Part shown: one piece after another, positions 1 to 7,208 of the stretch
Layout of the letters: the number at the start of each line of letters is the position of its first letter
Numbering within the stretch: position 1 is the first letter of the stretch
Source of the DNA: Fidelibacterota bacterium UBA7300
GTDB taxonomy: Bacteria > Fidelibacterota > Marinisomatia > Marinisomatales > UBA2128
Length of the DNA: 31,555 bases
NCBI GenBank assembly: GCA_002471865.1
Contig: DKQU01000058.1
Location: 1-31,555, forward strand
Direction of reading: 5' to 3'
Translations under genes and position numbers: made by a program
Notes under the pieces: generated by a model
Databases searched by the model: none
Seen by the model: only the letters and a program-made list of their open reading frames with translations
Told to the model about the DNA's origin: nothing

Positions 1-2
1 TC

Positions 3-1304
3 AAAGAATTCAAAGGAATTATAATTTGCTATGATAATGATGACGCTGGGAGAGAGGGAGCAGAGAAGTTGGCACAGGCTAACTATTATGAACTTGGGAT
101 TATGTGTGAGATTGCCCAATGGCGTAAAGGGCTTCCTGACAAGTTTGATATATCAGATGATAAGGATATGAAAGAGTTCGAATTCGCAGTTAAAAACCGA
201 AAACCTTTTTTTCCAAGGATCGGAACAGGGTTGCAAACCAAGAAAGGATATAAAGTGGTAAGACTTACAACTGCATTTGAGATGGACATTGAAAAGCCCA
301 AAATGATTATTGAGGATATTCTCAATGAACGTGGTAATACTTTGCTTTCAGCAGAAGACAATGTTGGAAAGTCAATGATGGCAAACCAGATCGGGTTATG
401 CATTGCTACAGGAATGGATTTTCTGAATTATAGAGTACCCGAACCACGTAAGGTGCTATTAATTCAACATGAAATGGAGAACGGTGAACAGATTGACAGA
501 CTAAAGAAGCAGTCAGCTTTATATTCTAAAAAATATCCTGAATTGATAGAACAAAATGTAAAACTACACCTCATTGAGGATGGAGAAAACCTTGCTATTG
601 TTGATCAATTTGAGGTGCTTGATAATACACTAATTGCAAATTCTGATATTGAAATAGTGGTTTTTGATAATATCGGACAAAGCACCAATGTGGAGATGAC
701 AAAGCCTGACCTAATAAGAAATGAGTTAAAAAGGCTTAAGGCATTATGTAGGTTCCATTCTGTTGCTTTTATATTAGTTGCTCACCATGTCAAGATTGAC
801 TGGGCAAAAGAAATGGACTTGACCAAGCGACAGATTCAAGGTGGTAAACCTATCACCGATTGGGCTGACAATATTATTCAGTTACATACATCATCAATGA
901 ATCCAAATTTAGTTCTATTCAAAATCACCAAGATTAGGAGTATACACAACAATGAAGGGCATTCTACCAAATTACTGAATCAAGCTGTTTGGTTCAACCA
1001 AAACAACGATCTTTTATTTAATAAGATGTTTGCGGTTAGTAATTGGGAAGGGCATTTCACAGCTTTAGATAAGCATGAACGAGAACTTGATTTTGTTAAG
1101 GAGTTGAACGATTACCCACAGCCATTTGAAACAAATGATGCACTGAATGTTGGCGATAAGATGGATATATCAATTTCGACTATTAAGGGATATTGGCTGC
1201 CGAAACTTTGTAAGTGGGAGTGGCTCAAAAAAGAAAGTCATGGAAAGTACAGTGTCAACAGGGAAACCTTAAAATTCCTTATATCAGAGGATTTGAACTA
1301 TTGA
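3..1304 (+). CDS. Toprim / RecA-like (RepA, AAA_25) primase-helicase of the integrated element, 5' partial
   Basis: The reading frame is open from the window edge, so the start lies to the left; a TTG at 69 would cut through a domain and is not the real start. The first codons encode a Toprim-type acidic motif (YDNDDAGREG, Asp codons at 33, 39 and 42). A RecA/DnaB-like NTPase core follows: a Walker A variant AEDNVGKS (about 351-375; first Gly replaced by Ala), a Walker B-like strand ending in VVFDN, and an AHHVK segment typical of RepA/AAA_25 helicases. The C-terminal ~70 residues look like a winged helix. Toprim plus RepA-like helicase is the usual replication protein of phage satellites and integrative elements, so it probably primes or unwinds element DNA. 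The degenerate Walker A leaves ATPase activity unproven. Family call is fairly sure; exact role is inference. Confidence 0.8.
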   Translation, partial: KEFKGIIICYDNDDAGREGAEKLAQANYYELGIMCEIAQWRKGLPDKFDISDDKDMKEFEFAVKNRKPFFPRIGTGLQTKKGYKVVRLTTAFEMDIEKPKMIIEDILNERGNTLLSAEDNVGKSMMANQIGLCIATGMDFLNYRVPEPRKVLLIQHEMENGEQIDRLKKQSALYSKKYPELIEQNVKLHLIEDGENLAIVDQFEVLDNTLIANSDIEIVVFDNIGQSTNVEMTKPDLIRNELKRLKALCRFHSVAFILVAHHVKIDWAKEMDLTKRQIQGGKPITDWADNIIQLHTSSMNPNLVLFKITKIRSIHNNEGHSTKLLNQAVWFNQNNDLLFNKMFAVSNWEGHFTALDKHERELDFVKELNDYPQPFETNDALNVGDKMDISISTIKGYWLPKLCKWEWLKKESHGKYSVNRETLKFLISEDLNY

Positions 1305-1335
1305 ACTATCACCGTCTCAAAGTTCAAAAGTTCAA
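1293..1335. repeat. Inverted repeat built from four TTGAACT units
   Basis: The left arm TTGAACTATTGAACT (1293-1307) and right arm AGTTCAAAAGTTCAA (1321-1335) are complementary at 14 of 15 positions across a 13-base loop. Each arm is a tandem pair of the heptamer TTGAACT, or its complement, in 8-base steps. It overlaps the stop codon of the primase-helicase gene and is followed by only a short T run, so it could be a weak terminator or a protein-binding iteron. Confidence 0.6.
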
Positions 1336-1424
1336 TGTTTTAGAGATTAGTAGAGTTTTACATGAGAAAAGGCAAGGATTTGCATCAGTGTAAAGCAGTA
1401 AAAAGTAACAAACGGAGTAATACA

Positions 1425-1754
1425 ATGGATAAAAACAAGGCAAATGAAGCAGATATTTCACTCAAAACAGAGAAACAGTATAAGCGTGGTGAGCACCCTA
1501 ATTCACAGGCTAATCTTGAGCCATTTGAAAAGGGAATTAGCGATAATTCTGGAGGTAGGTCATTTAGATATGAGCAGCTCAAGAAAGCTCTTATTAAATA
1601 TGGTGAAAAGCCTGTAGATGTATTGGGATCAGATCTAACCTATAAGGCAGAGGATGAAAATAAATGTATAACAAGTTATACAAAAACATATGGTCTACGA
1701 GGGATGATGGGGTATTTGTTAAGGCGGTATTATTATATGGGGGATGAAGGTTGA
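1425..1754 (+). CDS. Small DUF5681-like element protein
   Basis: A 109-aa basic protein. The segment around residues 24-45 (RGEHPNSQANLEPFEKG, then NSGGRS) resembles the HPNSxxNLxPFKKGxSGNPxGRP signature of DUF5681 proteins, often found in phages and integrated elements and sometimes near terminase small subunits. The start at 1425 is preferred because GGAG (1414-1417) lies 7 bases upstream; a frame-compatible ATG at 1362 would add 21 residues but has no clear ribosome site. It lies downstream of the primase-helicase in the same direction, and its stop codon abuts the stop codon of the converging ribbon-helix-helix gene. Function is not known; a DNA-binding or packaging role would be guesswork. 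Confidence 0.6.
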   Translation: MDKNKANEADISLKTEKQYKRGEHPNSQANLEPFEKGISDNSGGRSFRYEQLKKALIKYGEKPVDVLGSDLTYKAEDENKCITSYTKTYGLRGMMGYLLRRYYYMGDEG

Positions 1755-1949
1755 TTATTTCTTTTTTGGTACAGGCAGCTGCTTGGGTGGATCGTTAATG
1801 AACGATTTCAATAATTGGTGGATTACATCTGACAATGGTCTATCATGCTTCTCACTTAATTCCTCAAGGAAGGTCTTGATCTCTTCAGTGGTTCTAAAAG
1901 CAATGAATTCTGATTTTTTCTGTTTCATATCGTTAACAATGTTAAACAT
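1755..1949 (-). CDS. Ribbon-helix-helix (Arc/CopG-like) small DNA-binding protein
   Basis: A 64-aa protein whose middle fits a ribbon-helix-helix fold: a short strand (EFIAFRT), helix A (EEIKTFLEELSEKH), a turn, then helix B (LSDVIHQLLKSFI), followed by a Pro/Lys-rich tail. Such proteins bind DNA as dimers through the N-terminal strand and commonly act as element repressors or antitoxins. No toxin partner is adjacent. It is divergent from the integrase with 55 bases between the starts, and that gap carries paired GTTAA motifs. Two ATG starts are possible (1949 or 1928, codon 8), neither with a good ribosome site. A repressor role at the integrase promoter is inference. Confidence 0.65.
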   Translation of the reverse strand: MFNIVNDMKQKKSEFIAFRTTEEIKTFLEELSEKHDRPLSDVIHQLLKSFINDPPKQLPVPKKK

Positions 1950-1996
1950 AAATGAATTGTTTAGGTATATTAAATGTGTTAAATTTTGTTAAACAT
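1932..1996. promoter_or_regulatory. Operator-like pair of GTTAA..GTTAAACAT motifs between RHH gene and integrase
   Basis: GTTAACAATGTTAAACAT (1932-1949) overlaps the RHH start codon, and GTTAAATTTTGTTAAACAT (1978-1996) sits just before the integrase start. Both hold two GTTAA cores 9-10 bases apart and end in the same 9-mer. A weak -35/-10 pair for the integrase, TTGTTT (1957-1962) and TAAATT (1980-1985) with a 17-base spacer, overlaps the second motif. Binding by the neighbouring RHH protein is inference. Confidence 0.4.
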
Positions 1997-2004
1997 TATT
2001 AAAT

Positions 2005-3159
2005 ATGGCAACACTAAAGAAGCGTAGAGGGAAATGGTACTCAAGAATCCGATATTACAATGAAGTTGGTAAACGGATAGAAAAGCAAATACCACTACGG
2101 ACTGATAATAAGACGGAAGCCCATAAAAGGAATCGGATTGTAACTAAATATCAAGATGATATTAGTAATGGTCTGGAGTTTGAATTTCCGTGGATGAAGG
2201 ATGGCGGTCAGACTAAAGTAAAAGAAGTCACTTTGGCTGAAGCGGTAGATAGTTGGATTGAAAGACGAACCAAACAACCCGATTTAAGACCCAGTACTAT
2301 TAATATAAATAAGAATGGCATTAGCCATTTGTACAATAGTTTGGCTAAAACACTCCCCTTGAAATCAATCACTACGGAACATATAGATTACTTCAGAGAT
2401 GGTTTAATTGATAAGGGTTTAAGTAATACCACTATCAATATGCATCTTAGAACCGCAAAATCATTCTTCAGATATGTTTGGAAAAGAGGATTGATTGATA
2501 GATTACCTATGATAGAAATGGTAGATACGGATGATACAGAACCTATCTATCTTACCGATGATGAATTTCACGCAGTACTTAACGAAGTTGGTGTGGATTC
2601 ATTCTATGGTAAGGTGTTCTACTTCTACAGGGAAACAGGAGTTCGATTAAGAGAGCCTTTTATCTCAACGCTTGATGGGAATTGGTTAGATATTCCTAAT
2701 CTCTCAAAGGGTAAAAGACCACGCTCCATTGAACTTAATGATTTCTTGTTTGAAGTCTACAAGGAGTTAAGACAATGGGCTGATGAGTGTGGTCTTGTTA
2801 AAGGAAGTAGAGGGAGGCATTTGAGCAAGAAGTTCAAAAAAGCCTTGCGTAAGTGTGGTATTAATGAGTCAAAGCATCTTCATTCCTTACGGCATACATT
2901 CGCAGTTAGGCAGAGGGTAATGGGTGTTCCATTAGCTACAATTCAAGCACATATGGGGCATAGAAGCATTACTACAACGGAAATCTATGCCGATTTACAA
3001 CTGAAGAAACTGAGTAGACATTTCCCTACTCTGATATCCCAATATACCGAAGAACAGATTGAGGCTGAAAAAGTGTCAAAATCTTTGATTGGGGACACGG
3101 AAATGGGGGACACAATGCAGTTTATGAGACAGTTTATCGATAAGAAAACGATTAATTGA
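2005..3159 (+). CDS. int: Tyrosine recombinase / integrase of the element
   Basis: A 384-aa phage-type integrase that would catalyse site-specific integration and excision. The N-terminal ~70 residues are a basic arm-binding-like region, residues ~75-170 a SAM-like core-binding domain, and ~180-345 the catalytic domain. The catalytic set is visible: Arg214 (ETGVRLRE), a Lys in the SKGKRPR hairpin, His293 and Arg296 (HSLRH), His319 (MGHRS) and Tyr328 (IYAD), so the enzyme looks intact. The gene ends a few bases before a tRNA-Pro 3' fragment, the usual int-att layout. The start has no clear Shine-Dalgarno site. The RHH-type protein lies divergently upstream and could control it. Confidence 0.92.
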   Translation: MATLKKRRGKWYSRIRYYNEVGKRIEKQIPLRTDNKTEAHKRNRIVTKYQDDISNGLEFEFPWMKDGGQTKVKEVTLAEAVDSWIERRTKQPDLRPSTININKNGISHLYNSLAKTLPLKSITTEHIDYFRDGLIDKGLSNTTINMHLRTAKSFFRYVWKRGLIDRLPMIEMVDTDDTEPIYLTDDEFHAVLNEVGVDSFYGKVFYFYRETGVRLREPFISTLDGNWLDIPNLSKGKRPRSIELNDFLFEVYKELRQWADECGLVKGSRGRHLSKKFKKALRKCGINESKHLHSLRHTFAVRQRVMGVPLATIQAHMGHRSITTTEIYADLQLKKLSRHFPTLISQYTEEQIEAEKVSKSLIGDTEMGDTMQFMRQFIDKKTIN

Positions 3160-3161
3160 CC

Positions 3162-3208
3162 CATGCTTTGGGAGCAGGGGGTCGGGAGTTCGAATCTCCC
3201 CGCTCCGA
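3162..3208 (+). pseudogene. tRNA-Pro(TGG) 3' fragment: attR-like right boundary of the integrated element
   Basis: From the anticodon arm onward the sequence is a tRNA: loop TTTGGGA (3167-3173, anticodon TGG), 3' anticodon strand GCAGG, T-arm GGGAG-TTCGAAT-CTCCC (3184-3200), acceptor 3' strand CGCTCCG (3201-3207) and discriminator A (3208). The 5' acceptor and D arm are missing, and the 5' anticodon strand CATGC carries one mismatch, so tRNA identity starts at about 3164. This fits integration at the anticodon region: an intact tRNA-Pro should lie at the other, unseen end of the element, and this is the displaced host 3' end. No CCA is encoded. Confidence 0.85.
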
Positions 3209-3217
3209 CGCAACAGA

Positions 3218-3242
3218 AGCCCCGCTTAAAGCGGGGTTTTTT
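3218..3242 (+). terminator. Rho-independent terminator of the interrupted tRNA-Pro gene
   Basis: CCCCGC (3220-3225) pairs with GCGGGG (3231-3236) across a TTAAA loop and is followed by six T (3237-3242). It starts 12 bases after the tRNA fragment, so it was probably the original tRNA terminator; it now also shields downstream genes from element transcription. Confidence 0.88.
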
Positions 3243-3285
3243 GTAAAAGAATCAATAGATTCAGGCACAAATTGAGGAGTTAGTC

Positions 3286-4263
3286 ATGACACTCAAAACT
3301 TTTATTACCCTAATTTCTATATCTCTGACAACACTTTTCTCCCAAAGCAGCAACAGTCGCCCAGTCTCAACTTACTCCATCGTCGCCTACGATGAAGAAA
3401 CGGGACAGTTAGGAGTGGCGGTCCAGAGTCACTGGTTTGCTGTAGGTCAACTGGTACCGTGGGCTAAAGCCGGTGTAGGCGCAGTGGTGACCCAGTCATT
3501 CGTCCGCGTTGAGTATGGCCCGGATGGACTCACTCTCATGGAAGAAGGTGTTTCAGCGGAGGACGCTCTGGCTCAACTCTTAGCAGATGATCCTCAGCAG
3601 GCAGTGCGGCAGGTCGCCATGATTGACGTCAAAGGAAGTGTTGCGGCTCATACTGGAGAGCGCTGCATCGATATGGCCGGGCATCAAGTAGGAAAAAACT
3701 TCTCCGTACAAGCTAACCTCATGGAGAAAAAAAGTGTCTGGCCGGCTATGGCAGAGGCATTCGAGAACAGTGACGGTGATCTCGCCGACCGCATGCTCGC
3801 GGCTCTGGAATCAGCTGAAACCGAGGGTGGTGACATCCGCGGACGACAGTCGGCAACCATGCTTATCGTCTCCGGGAAACCTACAGGTATAGATTGGCAG
3901 GATATAGTCCTTGACCTGCGGGTTGACGACAGTCCGGAACCACTAGTGGAACTGAGGCGACTTCTGAGGATCCATAGAGCTTACGAACACGCCAACAAAG
4001 GTGATTATTTCATGGAAGAAAACTTGATTAACGAAGCCCTCGAAGAGTATCGATTGGCCGCCGAATTCTATCCGGAGAATGTGGAACTCCCCTACTGGTC
4101 CGCTGTGGCATTAGCGGGGATCGGACGCACAGAAGAAGCCCTGCCTATCTTCTACAGTGTCTTTTCTACAAATCCCAACCTGAGAACTATGACACCACGG
4201 CTAGTTAAAGCAGGTCTTTTGCCAGACGACCCAAAGCTTCTGGACATGATCATAAAACAGTAG
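3286..4263 (+). CDS. Exported DUF1028 (Ntn-hydrolase-like) protein with TPR-like tail
   Basis: A 325-aa protein with an N-terminal hydrophobic signal segment (residues ~4-20) and then a DUF1028 domain (~28-225). The family opening STYSIVAYDEETGQLGVAVQS is plain; in this Ntn-hydrolase-like family a Ser/Thr in that opening is thought to become the nucleophile. Further family blocks include SFVRVEYGPDGL and GRQSATMLIVSG. Residues ~230-320 form two or three TPR-like helix pairs (ALEEYRLAAEFYPENVELPYW, EEALPIFYSVFSTNP), a known type of DUF1028 extension. GAGGAG (3274-3279) fixes the start at 3286. It is the first host gene right of the element. The substrate is unknown; export to the periplasm is inferred. 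Confidence 0.85.
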   Translation: MTLKTFITLISISLTTLFSQSSNSRPVSTYSIVAYDEETGQLGVAVQSHWFAVGQLVPWAKAGVGAVVTQSFVRVEYGPDGLTLMEEGVSAEDALAQLLADDPQQAVRQVAMIDVKGSVAAHTGERCIDMAGHQVGKNFSVQANLMEKKSVWPAMAEAFENSDGDLADRMLAALESAETEGGDIRGRQSATMLIVSGKPTGIDWQDIVLDLRVDDSPEPLVELRRLLRIHRAYEHANKGDYFMEENLINEALEEYRLAAEFYPENVELPYWSAVALAGIGRTEEALPIFYSVFSTNPNLRTMTPRLVKAGLLPDDPKLLDMIIKQ

Positions 4264-4292
4264 AGTATGCCATCTATGATAGTTCCTTTTAC

Positions 4293-4320
4293 TTGATTCA
4301 CATGATCGATGGAATAATAT
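4293..4320 (+). promoter_or_regulatory. Candidate promoter upstream of the thioesterase gene
   Basis: TTGATT (4293-4298) and TAATAT (4315-4320) are separated by 16 bases, followed by AGGAGG (4331-4336). The predicted leader would be very short, so this is tentative. Confidence 0.35.
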
Positions 4321-4347
4321 TCAAACAGGCAGGAGGTTAAACAAGAA

Positions 4348-4755
4348 ATGCAACCGGAAATAGTAAAACGCTCAGAGTTTGAATCTTTCTTTGAAATAGA
4401 GACTCGATGGAAAGACATGGACGCATTGGGACACATCAACAATGCCACTTTCCTCACCTATCTAGAATCTGGTCGAATCGAGTTAGTAAAAAAATGGGGT
4501 TTCAAGAAACCGCCATTTATTCAAGCTTCTACTAAAATCGATTACCTTCGCCAGCTTTCACACCCCGCCACCTTGCAAATCGGACAGAAAATCTCGCGAA
4601 TGGGTCATAAAAGCTTCGACATTCTTACAGGTATCTTTGTGGCAGATGAAGAAGAACCTGTGGCTCAGGCAGTTACAACTTTAGTGACTTTTGATTACGA
4701 GAGCCAGAAAACGATTCCGGTGCCGGAAGTCATCAGGCGAGATTTGAAAGACTAA
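4348..4755 (+). CDS. Acyl-CoA thioesterase, 4HBT/YbgC-like hotdog family
   Basis: A 135-aa single hotdog-domain protein, the usual size for the family. The motif WKDMDALGHINNATFLTYLESGR (residues 21-43) matches the active-site region of 4-hydroxybenzoyl-CoA thioesterase-like enzymes, with Asp25 in the catalytic Asp position and GHINN at the start of the long helix. It probably hydrolyses a fatty-acyl or aryl-acyl-CoA thioester in the cytoplasm; the substrate cannot be told from sequence. AGGAGG (4331-4336) supports the start. Its 3' end overlaps the converging thioredoxin-like gene by four bases. Confidence 0.85.
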   Translation: MQPEIVKRSEFESFFEIETRWKDMDALGHINNATFLTYLESGRIELVKKWGFKKPPFIQASTKIDYLRQLSHPATLQIGQKISRMGHKSFDILTGIFVADEEEPVAQAVTTLVTFDYESQKTIPVPEVIRRDLKD

Positions 4756-5273
4756 ATAGCTCCCCTCACTTTAGCCAGCAATAGATCAAATTCCTCCTCG
4801 TCATATCCTACAGACTGGTATAAGATCGTCCCTTCCCTTCCGATGAGATAAGTGCGAGGAATGAACATGGATGCAAACTTGCCATACATTTTTCGCTCGG
4901 GGTCAGCCGCCACTGGAAATGTATACCCTTTATCTTTGACGAAATAGGCCAACTCATTTGAAGAATGTTCCCGACCGATACCCAACAGAAGAAGTTCGCC
5001 ATTTCCATAGGCTTCCCATACTTTGGATTGTAAGTGCGGCATGGCTTCCAAACATGGGGCACACCAAGTTGCAAAAAAATCCAAAACGTAAACATGTCCC
5101 CTCAGGTTTTGGGAAGTGTAAACAGTACCATCGGTAGTTGTGATAGTAAAATCGGGGACTATCTGTCCTACAGAAGTTAGAGTAGTGGCTGGATCAACTT
5201 CATCCTGAGATGGTAAAACAACCATCAAAATCAGAATCAGAATAGTCAATCTAGTCAAAAAGTTACTCCTCAT
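4752..5273 (-). CDS. TlpA/ResA-like membrane-anchored thioredoxin
   Basis: A 173-aa protein with one N-terminal hydrophobic helix (residues ~7-21; signal or anchor) and an AhpC/TSA-Redoxin domain (~38-170) carrying FATWCAPC with redox Cys71 and Cys74. Such proteins reduce disulfides in the periplasm, often in cytochrome c maturation, but no cyt c gene is nearby. The start at 5273 is preferred: a frame-compatible start at 5333 lies inside the arfB coding sequence and would put 20 charged residues before the signal helix. The chosen ATG overlaps the arfB stop codon (ATG-AGG-AGT-AA), suggesting translational coupling. Confidence 0.85.
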   Translation of the reverse strand: MRSNFLTRLTILILILMVVLPSQDEVDPATTLTSVGQIVPDFTITTTDGTVYTSQNLRGHVYVLDFFATWCAPCLEAMPHLQSKVWEAYGNGELLLLGIGREHSSNELAYFVKDKGYTFPVAADPERKMYGKFASMFIPRTYLIGREGTILYQSVGYDEEEFDLLLAKVRGAI

Positions 5274-5697
5274 CACCAGGCTTAACAGAACGTCGAGTCT
5301 GCTTGATTCTACTTCGGTGACGTTTTTCTTCAAGCCGTTTCTCTTTTACCCGTTTCGACGGTTGAGTTTTCTTGCGAGGAGTTGGTTCCTCAGCAGCCTC
5401 CTGCAGTAACTCCAATAATCGATCACGTGCCTCTTTTCTATTCTGGCTCTGAGTGCGGTGATTCCGGGCATCTATCACAAGCACACCTTCGTCTGTCATT
5501 CTACTGCCAGCTAAGGCTTTCAAACGCACTTTAACTGCACCCGGTAATGAAGGGGAATTCTCTACATCAAAGCGAAGCTGAACAGCAGTAGAAACCTTGT
5601 TAACATTTTGTCCACCAGGTCCTGAAGAGCGGACAAATTTTTCTTCCAACTCTGCCTCATCCACAGCAATCTGATTTGTAATCTTTATAAGTCCCAT
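5263..5697 (-). CDS. arfB: Alternative ribosome-rescue factor ArfB (peptidyl-tRNA hydrolase, release-factor-like)
   Basis: A 144-aa protein with a release factor domain 3 and the catalytic GGQ at residues 28-30 in RSSGPGGQNVNKVSTAVQLRF. It lacks the codon-recognition domain of RF1/RF2 and ends in a long basic tail (about 108-140, rich in Lys and Arg), which in ArfB/YaeJ enters the empty mRNA channel of stalled ribosomes. It hydrolyses peptidyl-tRNA on non-stop complexes. It is followed by the TlpA-like gene with overlapping codons and preceded at 8 bases by a small membrane protein, so the minus-strand genes likely form one transcript. Confidence 0.92.
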   Translation of the reverse strand: MGLIKITNQIAVDEAELEEKFVRSSGPGGQNVNKVSTAVQLRFDVENSPSLPGAVKVRLKALAGSRMTDEGVLVIDARNHRTQSQNRKEARDRLLELLQEAAEEPTPRKKTQPSKRVKEKRLEEKRHRSRIKQTRRSVKPGDEE

Positions 5698-5705
5698 CTC
5701 TCAGG

Positions 5706-5918
5706 TCAATCGTGCTCTCTCAATCTTCTTAGTCTGTGTTCTTTGGCATCCTCGGAGATTTTCTTCGCTATTTCTTCATTAACCCTGAAGGATGACTTGG
5801 TCTTCTTCATCTTGCTCTCCTCTTCCCGAAACCGCTTCTTGCTAAGCCAAAATCGAACGAAGACAGCAAAGAGGATAATGCCCACGGCATAAAAGAGAGC
5901 GAAATATGTAGGTGCCAT
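5706..5918 (-). CDS. Small single-pass membrane protein, unknown function
   Basis: A 70-aa protein with one transmembrane helix (about residues 4-24, rich in F, A, I and V) followed by a highly charged cytoplasmic-type tail of Lys, Arg and Glu with coiled-coil character. A strong GAGGAG lies upstream of the ATG. It sits in the same-direction run tag / PGPGW-like gene / this gene / arfB. I do not recognise a family; the composition and ribosome site support a real gene. Confidence 0.65.
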   Translation of the reverse strand: MAPTYFALFYAVGIILFAVFVRFWLSKKRFREEESKMKKTKSSFRVNEEIAKKISEDAKEHRLRRLREHD

Positions 5919-5975
5919 CCCGATTAACTCCTCTGAAACAATTCTACGAAGGATAAACTGGAATCACAACAGGCC

Positions 5976-6413
5976 TCATTCATCACTAATCCTCAGCGGT
6001 AAATTACCTCTCTTCTCCCTCAGCCAGTTGATTCCCTTTAGAACCCCCGGTCGGCGAATGATCCGCTTCTCCAATCGATACTTTCCGGGGAACCAGATAA
6101 GCATCAGCCCAATGAGCATGGTGAGTAATCCCTGCCCAGGTAGAAACAGCATAGCAAATCCAAGAGTAAGAAATAACAGACCAAATGCTGTTCTTACTAA
6201 TTGAACTACCAGAAGTATAGCCGGATGACTGCTAAAAGTCTTAGATGGCGGCTGCTTTTCGTGCAAAAAGTAGTCATCAGGTATACGACTCACTAACCAG
6301 GGGATTACGGCAAGAGATCCGAAGAACATGACAACACTGAATAGACTTCCCCAGAGGAGTAGATTTTCCTGCTGACCAAGCCAATCAGTGACAGATTGCC
6401 ATAATTCTGACAT
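5976..6413 (-). CDS. PGPGW-like integral membrane protein
   Basis: A 145-aa membrane protein with hydrophobic helices at about residues 17-40, 66-86 and 88-108. The segment FLPGQGLLTMLIGLMLIWFPGK resembles the LPGPG..G signature of the PGPGW family of putative transmembrane proteins, followed by a basic amphipathic tail. Function of that family is not established. It is 9 bases downstream of tag and shares its direction, so co-transcription is likely. Confidence 0.65.
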   Translation of the reverse strand: MSELWQSVTDWLGQQENLLLWGSLFSVVMFFGSLAVIPWLVSRIPDDYFLHEKQPPSKTFSSHPAILLVVQLVRTAFGLLFLTLGFAMLFLPGQGLLTMLIGLMLIWFPGKYRLEKRIIRRPGVLKGINWLREKRGNLPLRISDE

Positions 6414-6422
6414 AGTATAAAG

Positions 6423-6992
6423 CTACGTTAATTCCTTGTATCGGAAGCAATTTATTGTATGGTCATTCATCATTCCAACGGCCTGCAAGTGAGCATAGCA
6501 AACTGTACTGCCGAAGAATTTGAATCCTAACTTCTTCATTTCCGCACTTATTCTATCAGAGAGAGTTGATGTCGCCGGAATTTCATTAATACTCTTCCAG
6601 TGATTCACGACTGGCTGGCCATCTACAAAATTCCAAAGATAGTCTGAGAATGACCCATATTGTTCTACCAATTCCAGACATTTTTTAGCATTGTTCACTG
6701 CGGCTTGAATCTTAAGCTTGTTCCTGATGATCCCTTTATCAATCTGAAGCTCTAGTAGTTTTTGCTCATCAAAAGCTGCTACAATAGTCATGTCAAAATC
6801 TTCGAAAGCCTGGCGAAATTTCTCACGTTTATTTAATACTATCTCCCAGCTCAATCCAGCCTGAAATGTTTCCAAAACAAGAAATTCAAACATCAGTCTG
6901 TCTTCACGGACAGGAACCCCCCACTCTTCATCATGATATTTGACATAAAATGGTTTGTTCAGCGGTACCCAGCCACAGCGTTGTTTGTCCAT
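6423..6992 (-). CDS. tag: DNA-3-methyladenine glycosylase I
   Basis: A 189-aa HhH-superfamily base-excision enzyme that removes 3-methyladenine from alkylated DNA. It shows the Tag hallmarks: RCGW near the N-terminus, YHDEEWGVPV, the AGLSWEIVLNKRE active-site block, and C-terminal GFKFFGSTVCYAHLQAVGMMNDHTINC. The zinc-snap ligands are all present (Cys of RCGW, His of YHDEEW, His and Cys of NDHTINC). The ATG at 6992 fits the family N-terminus (compare E. coli MERCGW); an in-frame GTG at 7055 would add 21 residues of no family resemblance. No good Shine-Dalgarno is seen at either start. Confidence 0.92.
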   Translation of the reverse strand: MDKQRCGWVPLNKPFYVKYHDEEWGVPVREDRLMFEFLVLETFQAGLSWEIVLNKREKFRQAFEDFDMTIVAAFDEQKLLELQIDKGIIRNKLKIQAAVNNAKKCLELVEQYGSFSDYLWNFVDGQPVVNHWKSINEIPATSTLSDRISAEMKKLGFKFFGSTVCYAHLQAVGMMNDHTINCFRYKELT

Positions 6993-7208
6993 AATAACAA
7001 ATTTACGGCATGTTGCCCGTAATGTCGAATTGTCAATACGGAAACTATTAACCACTTGCTGACTATAACTCTTCGAATGAGTAATATGACTCTATATTGG
7101 GTTTACAACCTTAATATTTCATGGTCTCATGAATGAATCAGGTTAAATTTCACCATTGATGAATACTCCATTCAGTGAACTTGTGTTATATCACTGATAT
7201 AAAAACAT

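Noticed and set aside
1744..1992. 82-codon plus-strand reading frame over the RHH gene
   Set aside because: The minus-strand frame has a clear ribbon-helix-helix pattern; this one has no sensible fold and overlaps the regulatory region.
3162..3208. Functional tRNA-Pro gene
   Set aside because: The 5' acceptor strand and D arm are absent; only the anticodon arm to 3' end remains.
5274..5333. Longer N-terminus for the TlpA-like protein
   Set aside because: Those codons are the arfB 3' coding region in another frame; the signal helix follows the ATG at 5273 directly.
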